Shown here: positions 21,301 to 29,000 of the stretch, one piece after another
How positions within the stretch are numbered: the stretch's first letter is position 1
Layout: every line of letters begins with the position of its first letter
Assembly: GCF_001949145.1 (NCBI RefSeq)
Contig: NW_019091380.1
Coordinates: 2,852,578-2,891,919, forward strand
From: Acanthaster planci
Lineage: Eukaryota; Echinodermata; Asteroidea; Valvatida; Acanthasteridae
Reading direction: 5' to 3'
Length of the DNA: 39,342 nucleotides
Notes under the pieces: model-generated
The model's input: the letters and a program-made list of their open reading frames with translations, nothing else
Told to the model about the DNA's origin: nothing
The model's database searches: none
Made by a program: the position numbers and the translations under genes

Positions 21301-24300
21301 ACAATGACAAAGGTGTCCTTTGACAGAGATCGTCAACTGTCACAACCTGATTCATGGTTTGATGGGATTGGCCAAGTTGCATCTCTTACAGGTATATTCC
21401 ATCCTCATTCTAGTGTAACGATCCAAGCCAAAGAGTCAGGTCATGACTCGATAGAAGATGCCAGAGTAGCCATGAAACTCCTGCAACTCAAGATAGAGAA
21501 AGGCAGCGACTTAGAAAAGTACACCAGCAATGGATCCAGAAAGCAGGCCCCAGAGATTATTCCAACAGAAAGGTAGAACATTTATGGTGTAGCTACAGTG
21601 ACCATTTTAACATTTGTGACTGATATCCGGACTGCTTGATACATGCACTTGCATTGAAACCTTTTGGAATCTTTGAGTTGAAGTTAAATGTCCAAATCGC
21701 CACCAGTTTTGGTCTTTGTTTCGCTATTTCTAAATGTGTGTGGGCCTGTCTGGCTCTTCTTTTGATGTGATTTACTTATGGGTCATTCCATGAAGCCGGA
21801 TAACAAATTTATGACATTTGAACTCCTCAATGGGCATAGTGTGAGGAGTTCCTCTGAGTAACTGAATAGTTATTTATCGCATTGGTTGTAAATCTGTTTC
21901 GTGGCCTAAGTGCTACACATTTGAAATTTGGTGTCCATTGCAAGTGTCTTGGAATACCACTAAGAATTAATTAAATTCTCGGGTTACACGTTTATTAAAC
22001 TGGTCCCAACACATCTAACTTTTAACCGAAGTTGTTGAAAATGGTTCAATATTCCTGTTACTTTCGGAGCAAGTTCTTTTTTTCTGAGAGATATACTGAG
22101 TAACATCAAAATGCCCTGAGAGATATTTCTTGGAGAACTGAAAGAGTTGCAAAAATAAGATTTCAGTGTACTTGACTGACCCCAGTACCCAGTCGACTTC
22201 ATGGAAAGATACATATTCATGTGGAACAGTGATGTCATCATAGCAGACACCTGTGTTTTCATCAAGCCCTCGTAAAACCTCACGAGTCATCCAATCTTAA
22301 GCCACATCTCCAGTTGTCGGAATGAAGTGTGAACATTTCTTTGTAGTTAATTCCGTTACTTATCGCTAGAAACTCTATACCTATGATTGACTTGCGATTG
22401 ACAGCTGTACGGTTTGATTCATAAACATTTCCTGAACATTTGGTATCCATTAGGTAAATTCTCTTCTGTTGATTTGGTGCCAGGCAGCATTTTCTGGAAT
22501 TTGGGCAAATGTGTTCTTTTTGTAGCCTGTGATTTTCATAATGCTCGTGGTAAATACTTCAATCAGATATTGATCATCTGATAGTTATCATTTCTTCCAA
22601 TACCAGCATGTTCCGATGCGCCCAGTCGCAGAGTAAAGTCAGCATGTTGATAGACAGCCTGTCTGTGGCGAGACAGTTCATGAAAGATCCGGTCGGAGCC
22701 ATCCCTTGTCAGACCGATTCCGAGGTACAGTGCATACACTCTCTTTACATGAAAAATTGCTCTGAAATGGAGGAAATTTCAAAACCAATCTGTTCTTTCA
22801 CTCGTTCTTTCACTGCAAACTTTAAATCCATCCAGTCTGTAAGCTACCTCAGAGCACTTGTTGCTCAATTGAATGGGACAAAGACATAGACTTAAATGAC
22901 CTTCCTGTGTGAGGAAGATTCGTATGAGCGAAAAAGTTTGCGCTTGGCAAATAGCATTGATTCAGCACAGTTGGAAAGAACAGGAAAAGTCTGTTGTTAG
23001 CTTGTCTGTGTTTTCTTCCATGGTGACAAATTAGCTGTGGTTTCTCTGAAATATGCATTTATGAGAACAATGGACGGTTTGAGAAGGCTTTTTGTGTGTG
23101 TGTCCCAACAACGTTTGTTGTTCCTACAACTCGTAAAGTCGTACAGTAGTGGAACGAGTTCACGTGGTTATATTGGTTTGTCTGTATTGTGCATTAAAAA
23201 ACCCAAAAATTGTTTACTAATTGCATAAAAACAAAACTACATAACAGTAATGCAACGTGTTGCCATGTGGCCTTACATCATGTTANNNNNNNNNNNNNNN
23301 NNNNNNNNNNNNNNNNNNNNNNNNNNNNNNNNNNNNNNNNNNNNNNNNNNNNNNNNNNNNNNNNNNNNNNNNNNNNNNNNNNNNNNNNNNNNNNNNNNNN
23401 NNNNNNNNNNNNNNNNNNNNNNNNNNNNNNNNNNNNNNNNNNNNNNNNNNNNNNNNNNNNNNNNNNNNNNNNNNNNNNNNNNNNNNNNNNNNNNNNNNNN
23501 NNNNNNNNNNNTCTGCAACGTGTTGCCATGTGGCCTGACATCATGTTATTTGCAATGTGTTGCCATGTGGCCTTACATCATGATATTTGCAACGTGTTGC
23601 CATGGTGGCCTTACATCATGTTATTTGCAACGTGTTGCCATGTGGCCTTACATCATGTTATTAGGAGCATTAGTAGAATGTGTTAATTTGAGTAGGATTA
23701 TGATGGAAATGGCATCATCTTTCTGACTCGGCTTATGTTAACAATTGTTTTTCATCCATACAATTTTTTAAAATCTTTGTTTTTAAAGTTAGATCACACT
23801 ACTAAACACCTTTGCATAAAAATACGTATGTCAGTATTTAGTTGATCAACAATAGTGCAACTCTACTGGCAAAATTGTATTGGAATCTGTGCATTTGTAA
23901 TTCTCTTTACTTCTTTTAAAAATTTACAATTCGTACTGGTTACAAACATCACTCGAGTTGAGGTCAGTGTTTAGAAATGTTGAAAAGACTTTGTCCACTC
24001 ATTAGAAATGAGATACTTCTCCTTCATTCAATCCTTACGTAGGCGTTAAAGAAAGCTGTCCAGGCAGTGCCGCATTCAGATTTCATCTGCGTGCAGTTTT
24101 ACAATTTCGCCAAGCTGGCCCAAGGGATTTCGCTCGAGGAAACCGTTGTCCAGGTAATTTGCAACTAAATAGACCAGAGTCTTGTCCAACATAGACCCTG
24201 GTATTTTAAATTGGTATTTTGAGACTAGAAAGGAAGCAAGGACTTTTGCTCCAGATTTGGCAATTTCTTCATCTCCGATGTCTCTGTATGTGACCAACGC

Positions 24301-24913
24301 AGCTGAGAAATGACCCATTCCAAGTTCAGCTCTGTTTTGACAAGAAGATTGTAGGCTCAGATGACATTGTGGATTCGTCCTCATCAATTTATTGACACAC
24401 TTTTAGTTTTGATTGTGATAAGCTTGATGCATGTGACACTTGTTAGTGTTGGACTGGTTATTTCACACATCTGTTCATGTTCTTACATGTCAATAATTGT
24501 TTTACATTTTTCGCCTTCAAGAAACAGTGAATCATTTCTTAGTGCTAGATTTACTCCAAAAGTATCTATCTTTTTATTACTTCTGTTTTGAATTTCAATC
24601 GTGTATTTTGAGCTGAGGAAAGTCTTTGACAGTTGCCGAGTTTGCTCATGTGAGCACGGCAGAGAGCACTTCAAAAAATAAATTGAGTGTTTGAAAAATA
24701 ACAGACCAGTTTGGATTTATCTCTTCTTTTTTATAGGAAACATTAAAGCAACTGGATCAAAGAATCAAGAAGATCTACAAGGCACTACCTTTTAATAGTT
24801 TTTTCCTTGTCGTCATGGCAACGGATCCAAACAGCTCAGGAAATAGAAGCAATAGTGTCAATGACCAGGTTACTAATGGACGTTTCTTCACAGGGATAAA
24901 GGTCAAATATTAA
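3244..24913 (+). CDS. REXO5: REXO5-like RNA exonuclease (DEDDh), 25-exon gene model
   Basis: Spliced gene model; the coordinates span introns. REXO5/NEF-sp is a nuclear, nucleolus-enriched 3'-5' exoribonuclease; the fly homologue trims 3' ends of snoRNAs and rRNAs. Coding exons: 3244-3300, 6824-6919, 7302-7400, 8045-8143, 8409-8510, 8777-8866, 9467-9568, 9839-9928, 11218-11331, 11464-11553, 12009-12104, 12237-12329, 12754-12849, 13313-13519, 14852-14994, 15731-15857, 17299-17443, 18061-18260, 18928-19043, 19691-19829, 20800-20888, 21414-21572, 22607-22724, 24043-24153, 24737-24913. Every junction is GT-AG and keeps one frame (about 984 codons). The catalytic set is complete: Asp679 and Glu681 in VDCEM, Asp762 in SLENDLRAL, His807 and Asp812 in GHDSIEDAR. 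No RRM domain was found, whereas human REXO5 has RRMs after the nuclease. Exon 1 and the last exon are the least certain. Confidence 0.85.
3371..3465. repeat. Inverted repeat (19-bp arms)
   Basis: The left arm GGGACAGTTCTAGCCCAGG (3371-3389) and right arm CCTGGGCTAGGACAGTCCC (3447-3465) are reverse complements at 17 of 19 positions. The spacer holds a smaller self-complementary block around ACATGTACGT. It lies in REXO5 intron 1. Confidence 0.75.
4428..4520. repeat. Inverted repeat with perfect 14-bp arms
   Basis: ACCCCCAGAACTGT (4428-4441) is the exact reverse complement of ACAGTTCTGGGGGT (4507-4520). The inner sequences GCCCTGCC and GGGCAG also pair partly. A related half (CCCACAGTTCTGGGAG, about 4230-4246) occurs 270 bp upstream, and other short palindromes such as TAGTTGGGCCGGACCAACTA follow at about 4588. 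Looks like a patch of degenerate foldback repeat. Confidence 0.7.
6824..8143 (+). CDS. REXO5: REXO5 exons 2-4 (Lys-rich N-terminal modules)
   Basis: Exons at 6824-6919, 7302-7400 and 8045-8143 (32, 33 and 33 codons), all phase 0 on both sides. Each has an acidic/polar first half and a basic tail: SPRKKKKSHKK, NTKKKKRKHRDK and MKRKKHKHKRK. The acceptors are catcctctctgtctag for exon 4 and tttcaatttcag for exon 3. Exon 2 uses a weaker donor, GTTTCC. The basic tails resemble nuclear or nucleolar targeting patches, consistent with the site of action of REXO5. No counterpart of these modules is recognised in human REXO5. Confidence 0.75.
8409..8866 (+). CDS. REXO5: REXO5 exons 5-6 (duplicated unit, copy 1)
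   Basis: Exon 5 (8409-8510, 34 codons) carries SQYDDCPLELEDHHKEK and a KKHKHKKK tail. Exon 6 (8777-8866, 30 codons) carries SENIPSKTQSVDSEGEN and a SHRHKEK tail. Both are phase 0. Exon 5 is close to exon 7 at the DNA level and exon 6 to exon 8. The intron stretch before exon 6 (GAATGTAATT, then a tctgtttttcag acceptor) is also shared with the introns before exons 8 and 10, showing that exons and introns were copied together. Confidence 0.8.
8999..9215. mobile_element. MITE-like element with ~25-bp terminal inverted repeats
   Basis: The left end reads GGTCATTCTATAAATTGGGG then TCC (8999-9022); the reverse complement of the right end (9190-9215) reads GGGGCGTTCTATAAATTCAG then GGTCCC. The ~217-bp element has no coding frame and sits in the intron between exons 6 and 7. 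A sequence at 21780 begins with a similar GGGTCATTC and shares a GTTTCGTG block, so it may be a distant relative. No clear target-site duplication was seen. Confidence 0.55.
9467..9928 (+). CDS. REXO5: REXO5 exons 7-8 (duplicated unit, copy 2)
   Basis: Exon 7 (9467-9568) contains TTQYDDHSLELEDHRKEK and KKHKHKTE, nearly the same as exon 5. Exon 8 (9839-9928) contains SENITSKTQEIDNEGA and SHQHKNK, nearly the same as exon 6. Starts are 1058 bp (5 to 7) and 1062 bp (6 to 8) from their partners, giving a repeat period of about 1.06 kb. Both exons are phase 0 with good GT-AG sites. Confidence 0.82.
10075..10195 (-). mobile_element. tRNA-derived SINE head (minus strand)
   Basis: On the minus strand there is a Pol III A-box-like TGGTCAAGTAGTTA and, about 35 nt further on, a B-box GGTTCGAAGCC (consensus GGTTCGANTCC). 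That is the spacing expected of a tRNA-like promoter. It lies in the enlarged intron before REXO5 exon 9. The element's body and 3' end are not resolved. Confidence 0.55.
10550..10645 (+). mobile_element. Possible second tRNA-like SINE head (plus strand)
   Basis: GGCAGCAAGTGCTTAAGA resembles an A box. GTCGTGGTTTCAAATCCTC resembles a T-arm/B box with one extra T. It sits in the same intron as the minus-strand SINE head near 10100. A degenerate SINE is the best reading; a functional tRNA is unlikely because the cloverleaf arms do not pair well. Confidence 0.4.
11218..11553 (+). CDS. REXO5: REXO5 exons 9-10 (duplicated unit, copy 3)
   Basis: Exon 9 (11218-11331, 38 codons) is a diverged type-A exon ending HHHKEKRKKHKKEKE. 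Exon 10 (11464-11553, 30 codons) is a type-B exon with RSETQDVDNEGE and a KKKSHKQKEK tail, aligning with exons 6 and 8 without gaps. The offset from copy 2 is larger (1751 and 1625 bp), because the intron before exon 9 carries inserted tRNA-like SINE material and the intron inside the unit is shorter. Confidence 0.78.
12009..12849 (+). CDS. REXO5: REXO5 exons 11-13 (Lys/Glu-rich modules)
   Basis: Exons at 12009-12104 (32 codons), 12237-12329 (31) and 12754-12849 (32), all phase 0. The tails are EKRKKHKHKKE, FKKRKRKEKEK and PKKKKKRKQDK. The first halves are acidic, for example VDETPEVISEDVQ and TEETTVSEDVNEVQGEE. Acceptors are ttcttttccag, tattctttcag and tgtatctacag. They continue the acidic-then-basic pattern of exons 2-10 but without the LELEDH or SKTQ signatures (exon 11 keeps the HQEKRKKHKHKK tail). 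Confidence 0.78.
13313..13519 (+). CDS. REXO5: REXO5 exon 14 (acidic linker)
   Basis: 69 codons, phase 0 on both sides. Highly charged and acidic (DEESEILEEKNENGEKEK, SSDTDEETKQKLKQEW), ending DRTSLKKLRM before the donor GTAAAG. The acceptor is ttgttattgcag. It links the Lys-rich modules to the conserved globular part of REXO5 and is probably disordered or helical. Confidence 0.8.
14025..14110 (-). mobile_element. Possible LINE 3'-tail remnant (minus strand)
   Basis: On the minus strand the sequence resembles the GCGCTATATAAA-type 3' tail of L2/CR1-like LINEs, running through CAGTGTAAATGTTCAATT into an ATTATTATTAATA run. It matches in style the tail of the LINE at 19993-20608. No coding part is present. 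Confidence 0.4.
14852..15857 (+). CDS. REXO5: REXO5 exons 15-16 (conserved N-terminal domain)
   Basis: Exons 14852-14994 and 15731-15857, joined in phase 2 (AG plus A makes Arg). The translation has MFLIDNFTNDEDPRMTF, VEMKDLQDFIQYSVMG and, after the junction, RFCKLVRPLLVSKVMVVVLN then GVTDACYQENREWFPHLNGK. This matches the REXO5-specific region ahead of the nuclease (in human, a leucine-rich 'LCELLKYAVLGK' block and a 'VVVFVLQG' block). The intron between them is 736 bp and has no evident elements. Confidence 0.85.
16360..16450 (-). mobile_element. tRNA-derived SINE head (minus strand)
   Basis: On the minus strand TAGTTTGTGTGTAAAGC (A-box-like) is followed by CTAGTAAGCAGGAGG and then TGTGGGTTCAAGTTCCAC, a convincing T-arm with B box. 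The order and spacing fit a tRNA-derived SINE promoter. It lies in the intron between REXO5 exons 16 and 17. The 3' part is not defined. Confidence 0.6.
16479..16558. repeat. Inverted repeat (perfect 12-bp arms)
   Basis: GCGCTTGGTGCA (16479-16490) and TGCACCAAGCGC (16547-16558) are exact reverse complements with a 56-nt spacer. Intronic; probably the ends of a small foldback element. Confidence 0.6.
17061..17184. repeat. Inverted repeat / small MITE-like foldback (37-bp arms)
   Basis: The left arm 17061-17097 (GTGGAGTAGCTAGCTGTAAC to GGAAATATC) pairs with the right arm 17148-17184 at about 31 of 37 positions, with a 50-nt spacer. No coding content. It sits about 115 bp before REXO5 exon 17. 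Confidence 0.7.
17299..18260 (+). CDS. REXO5: REXO5 exons 17-18 (linker and Exo I motif)
   Basis: Exon 17 (17299-17443) encodes MGQILHPPSQPQQSILNQLL then QVAISNKQLKKRAYHAKIEG. Exon 18 (18061-18260) encodes GRTHYLLNDEEKAKWRYPQ, a block matching the LLTKEEM...FP segment of REXO5, and ends SPIVSVDCEM. VDCEM (18246-18260) is the DEDDh Exo I motif with the metal-binding Asp and Glu. The junction is phase 1. The exon 18 acceptor is a tandem CAGCAG (18058-18063), so a one-residue alternative is possible without changing frame. The donor GTGAGC follows at 18261. Confidence 0.9.
18928..19829 (+). CDS. REXO5: REXO5 exons 19-20 (nuclease core, Exo II motif)
   Basis: Exon 19 (18928-19043) encodes CVTKKGNELTRVSLVDEQYT and SLVKPHNPIIDYVTR. 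Exon 20 (19691-19829) encodes YSGITKELLDPVTVRLEDVQ, then ALLPKDVILVGQSLENDLRA and LR. This is the classic REXO1/REXO5 order 'SLVKP...I.DY.T.(Y/F)SGIT...V...LLP...LVGHSL..DL.AL'. The Exo II Asp lies in LENDL. The usual His of the GHSL box is Gln here (GQSL); that position is not one of the catalytic residues. The junction is phase 2. Confidence 0.92.
19993..20608 (+). mobile_element. 5'-truncated L2/CR1-like LINE (RT C-terminal end and 3' tail)
   Basis: The translation LQRIQNSAARLITWFHK, HITAILRQLHWLPVKFPIQY and SLPDYVPEYLSDLISPYVP is the well-known C-terminal segment of L2/CR1-clade reverse transcriptases. A stop (TAG) at 20206-20208 and later frame changes show it is dead. It ends with AAGCGCTATATAAAGATAAA and a TTATTATTAT run, the usual 3' tail. 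It is inserted in the intron between REXO5 exons 20 and 21 in the same orientation as the gene. Confidence 0.85.
20800..21572 (+). CDS. REXO5: REXO5 exons 21-22 (nuclease core, Exo III motif)
   Basis: Exon 21 (20800-20888) encodes LFHPHVADTSNLFTG then ALRKLAWKYLG. Exon 22 (21414-21572) encodes VTIQAKESGHDSIEDAR, AMKLLQLKIEKGSDLEKY and a tail ending IIPTER. GHDSIEDAR is the Exo III motif: His at 21442-21444 is the general base of DEDDh enzymes and Asp at 21457-21459 binds metal. The acceptor for exon 22 is cctcattctag, chosen over an upstream ag at 21391-21392 because it restores frame and the family alignment (YLG-x-x-IQ). The junction is phase 2. Confidence 0.9.
22607..24913 (+). CDS. REXO5: REXO5 exons 23-25 (C-terminal region and stop)
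   Basis: Exon 23 (22607-22724) encodes MFRCAQSQSKVSMLIDSLSV and AIPCQTDSE. Exon 24 (24043-24153) encodes ALKKAVQAVPHSDFICVQFY and LAQGISLEETVVQ. Exon 25 (24737-24913) encodes ETLKQLDQRIKKIYKALPFN, SFFLVVMATDPNSSG and stops with TAA at 24911. These align with the post-nuclease part of REXO5 (human '...FPFSIVQFSF...EEMNKRM.. KW.EIS..Y.GPF'). A possible donor, CAG then GTTACT, at 24869 means the true end could lie in an unrecognised later exon. No RRM sequence was seen after the nuclease core. Confidence 0.75.
23251..23663. repeat. 37-bp minisatellite with assembly gap
   Basis: Units start at 23251, 23514, 23551, 23588 and 23626 (period 37 bp, once 38 because of one inserted g). The unit begins TGCAACGTGTTGCCATGTGG and ends CATCATGTTATT. 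The 226 N at 23286-23511 fall inside the array, so the copy number is unknown. Long X-filled open frames here are artefacts of the gap. It is in the intron between REXO5 exons 23 and 24. Confidence 0.95.
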
Positions 24914-24968
24914 CCATTTGGACTCAGGTTGATATCCAATCAACTTTGTGTTACCGAAGTCCAAATGG
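24914..24968 (+). repeat. Stem-loop immediately after the REXO5 stop codon
   Basis: CCATTTGGACT (24914-24924) and AGTCCAAATGG (24958-24968) are perfect 11-bp complements. Between them GTTGAT and ATCAAC can form a nested stem. The stem starts on the base after the predicted TAA, so it would be in the 3' UTR if exon 25 is terminal. Confidence 0.65.
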
Positions 24969-26024
24969 CAGATATTCAGTGGTGGATGGACACAGTGAAA
25001 CTGTGTACTACCACTGAGGTAGACTGGATGCCCGTCTTCATGTGGCAACCTCTCAGCACGTGAGATCTTATGGTGAGTTCCTGAACAGCCTAGCTGACAT
25101 GTATGCAAGTGTCATTGCTGAAGTGCCAGGTCAGAGTTCACCAGTGCTGAAAACTGTTTTGACATGCCATTTCCACCTGTGACTCCATGCATTGGGAAGG
25201 CGAGGCAGTATTCAGTATTTGGAAAATTACAGGTCAAGAAATGAAGGCTTAGAGATTCCATCAGTTATGATGACAGTACTTTCACAACTGGCAAGTGATG
25301 TTGATGAGGGAAGGTGGAGGGGCTTGTGTTTGGCTGGTACATTGTAAGCGATAATTGTGGAGAGAGCACTGGTACAGTGTTGCAGATTGAAATCCACCTC
25401 CAGTCAATTTCTTTGTTCATCTGTATAACCAGTTTCATAATTGGTTGTTTTGCAAGCCTTTATTGCTTTAAACCCTCGTACCTGAAGTGGTAACCCTCCG
25501 TGATATTGAATAGCTGAAATGCATGAACTACCAGTCAAATGACCCAAGGTCAGTCCTCACAGCCAGTCTGGGGTCAAGTTTTTCATCCAGCATGCAGCAT
25601 GACAGTTATAATGAAAGTCTCATGGACCAGTATTTTGTAAATTAACTTTTTAGACTGTGACCTTTGACTTTTCTGCCCTCGTGTCAAAGGCTTCTTGAAG
25701 ATTAAGGCTGTGTTTGAATTACTTGGCTGTGGCCTGAAAGTAGTCAATAGTAGTGGCCAAAAGTTGCCAGTTCCCACAGAGTCGTGTGTAATTTCAAGCC
25801 AAAGCCAAGTAATAATTCAGCCTAAAATTAATCCGTAAACTAAAAATTTGGCCTTTAAACTTAGAGCATTTCTCAAATCGTCCAACTTTTGTGAATACAG
25901 AAAGGTAGCAAAGGATCATATTTCCTTGCAACAACATTAAAGTGATTATCATTGAGACTTGAAAACCTTTAAAGTTTCAAGAGGAAAAGCAGGACACAAG
26001 TTTGATTCTATTACTGTTCAATTC
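24969..26024 (+). other. Probable REXO5 3' UTR / downstream DNA
   Basis: About 1 kb without accepted coding sequence. A short frame around 25080-25183 looks weakly protein-like but has no recognisable family and no good splice context. It ends at the poly(A) signals at 26025-26039. Confidence 0.4.
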
Positions 26025-26039
26025 TTTATTAGTAATAAA
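26025..26039. terminator. Two-sided poly(A) signal (TTTATT-agt-AATAAA)
   Basis: AATAAA on the plus strand (26034-26039) and AATAAA on the minus strand (TTTATT at 26025-26030) lie back to back. REXO5 reads in from the left and NAA60 from the right, so this is a plausible shared end point for the two converging genes, though it is 9 kb from the NAA60 stop. Other plus-strand AATAAA hexamers lie near 26521 and 27404, and another minus-strand one near 34055. Confidence 0.35.
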
Positions 26040-29000
26040 AACAGTACACCCTCTGTAGAATCTCACCAATCATGAATGCAGTCTAAACTCTCCATCTTTT
26101 AAATGAGTGATATAAAACTGATTACCGCATTACATACGAAAGCCTTGAGTTCAAAAATTACTGTACAATCTACATTGCGAGTTGAAAGGAGAACTATTTC
26201 ATTTGTTTGAATTTGAATGGTGCTTTTATTAATTATTGCTAAAACTTAAAAAGATGAACAAAAGTTTTGCAGATTATATGAAGTTATAAACAAAAATGGA
26301 TAGAGCACTGAAACAAAAGGTCTGTATGTCCAAAATTTGCCATTCAGGATTTTTGGTTATTCCATTTTTTTGCCTAACAAAAAAACAGATGTACATGTAG
26401 CTATGGTTCTGCAGACAATATACATGTATTCATATTCAAATTTGTTTACAATAATGTTCAAGTTGATGTTACAAGAGACAGATATTTTTTTAATGGTTCA
26501 GTTTGCTGTATTTCAATGTCAATAAAGACAACAGCAAGCAACTTGATGAATATTCATGTGTCCGTGTACCATACACGTCCAGTTGGCTAGGGTAAGGAAC
26601 ACACATTCACAGGAGCGTATTGTTTTAAAATGCAACATTACCAGTTTGCATCCTGATTGTAAAAGAATTAAAAACTGCATTTTCAGATATGATGCATGGG
26701 GAAAAAGATTAAACACACTGCTTTCAACCTGCTTCAATGGCTGCTAAGAATAACAAGAAGTTTAAGGCCTGACCGTTGGGAAATGTTACTGAATATCTTG
26801 GTGAATTACACAGGTAGTTTAGGGTATACAAGTTGTGTTGAATTTTAAGTGTAATCATACTACACACTGGCCCCCTTTTTTCTGTTTATACTTTGTACAA
26901 ACTATGCAGACTGAAGACATCGCAAGACTTCCACACCAGAATTCACTGTTACGTGCAATCATCATTGGCAATTTCATAGCAAGAATATTTGTCATCAGGA
27001 CACAAAATCTGGAACGGACTGATGCTCATATGAAAGAGCCTTTTCAGTAGTTCTCTGTACATGGTTATGGTTTGTTTTACGCTGAGCTGCCGTCTTTGCA
27101 TGGTTACCAAAGCTCACAGACAGAGTTCCTGTAAGTTGGCCACGTAAAGTTGGGTACCAGCCTAATTTCTGCATGGTGTTGGCCTCTGTCTAGATCAACT
27201 GACTGCAGCTGAGTGATACACACACATCAATGGGAAGCAGCCGCAGCCACTAACTAATGGCTTCCATAGGTGCACATGTATTATAGGGCACAGCCTCAAC
27301 GTTGGACACCGCTTATTTAGGCTAGGTATTACCAAGATGAAGCAAGTGCCAGAGAGGCCTACTCGCATGTACATGTGTCTGTAATGCCAAGGTGCCAAAC
27401 TCTGAATAAAGATTGATCCAGCCTTTTTGTGACTACAGCAATACTGGCGTCTTTCTGAAAGTTAATGGTTAATCGCACTTTGTGTTTCACACTTCAAAAG
27501 CAGGTTTATCAAGGTTAACCAAAGAGTACACGATGGGTTATCAATGGATTCCTATCTATAAAAGTTCATCAATATTTTCACAATATTAAAGAGCATAGTA
27601 CATTGCTAATCCTCCCCAAACACACACTTTGGTACTGCAGTAAACAAAATGCATACCTAATAGGCCATTTACAATGTCGGCTAATACAATGTGTGCATTT
27701 GTTCTTTGGCTGTGAAGGAACTTTGATATTCTGAATGAGGCTGAAAGAATTCGGGAGAATGAAGAGGTCTTGAAACAATGTCCGCTTGTGAAGATGTACG
27801 GTACAAGTGCACCTTGCCTGGTGCATAATGCCTGTTGTTTTAAGTAAAATGGTCTGCCAGGCATCTTTGTTTCATATTATCAGGTGTCCTAACTTTTTTA
27901 ATGAATGAGGAAAGCCTCCTAAGCAAGGAATGACTTTGGACTGTTCCTAAAAAGGGTCCTCTCTCAACCAAACCCAAGTTATTATGAACTTGATGGTCAA
28001 AGAAGGGACATGATATTGTAAGTGATGACCGAAACCCTGCTGTCACTGACCAACACTACATAAATGCCCAATATGTACGGTTGCACAAATGAGTGCTCCA
28101 AACACTGAAATGCTTCCTTCTCCAACAAACATTTTGTCTAATTTCTGCACTACAACTCGTTACCTTTTCAGTATAAAACCTAACTTCAATCTGAATATCC
28201 TTTATACATATTAAGATTTGTTTCTGAACACAATTTATTGAAGGGTTAGGATAGGAAGGGTTTGTAAAATAGCTATTAAATAAACCAATTTCTACAGAAT
28301 AAGAATGATACATTTTATGCCAATTCTGGGTGAAAATGGTTGTGTCAACACTCGGTAAATTGTCCACATACATTCTCTCTACATTTAATACACCTTCCAA
28401 TACTAGCACAGCAATAATAACTAGAGTGTGCCCATACGGGTAAACTCAACGATGCTACCTCCAACCCACAAAAGTAATTGGGTTTGTTGAATTTGTTCAA
28501 GGACACTTGAGCCATAACTACAACCACCCACAAAATGAAGTCCATCGATCAAGTTGTATAAACAAAGCTGGACTTCGAGCATCCCAGTGATGAAACCACT
28601 CAGCTGTGTGTCATGGTCATGCAAGAGACAAACTGATTGGTTTTCTTGGGAGCAATACAATTATGCTAATTTCCCTTTGTAGTAAAAAAAACCCCAATAT
28701 AGTCACAATGTTGGGATTCAACTTTCAAATTATTTGATGAAATAAGGGGCTTACCAAGTCAGTTATCAATGTACTATTCTCCCTGAGGCTCTGAAGAATA
28801 AACTGGGTAGCCAAATGTATTTGGCAATAGATACTGATAAATATTTCTGTTCAATATAAATGGGGGATGAAAAGTCTTGACACAATTGTACCACAACTGT
28901 GACCTGTCACCACAAAATCAGCTGGAAGTCGGAATTTTCACAAATTGAGATATTGGTATTTTTAAAGCAGCAGAAAGAGAGCTTTTCAATGGTATGTACA

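Noticed and set aside
23210-23726. Long open frames filled with X across the N run
   Set aside because: Artefacts of the assembly gap inside a 37-bp minisatellite.
24076-24387. 103-codon minus-strand open frame
   Set aside because: Overlaps REXO5 exon 24 antisense and has no family signature.
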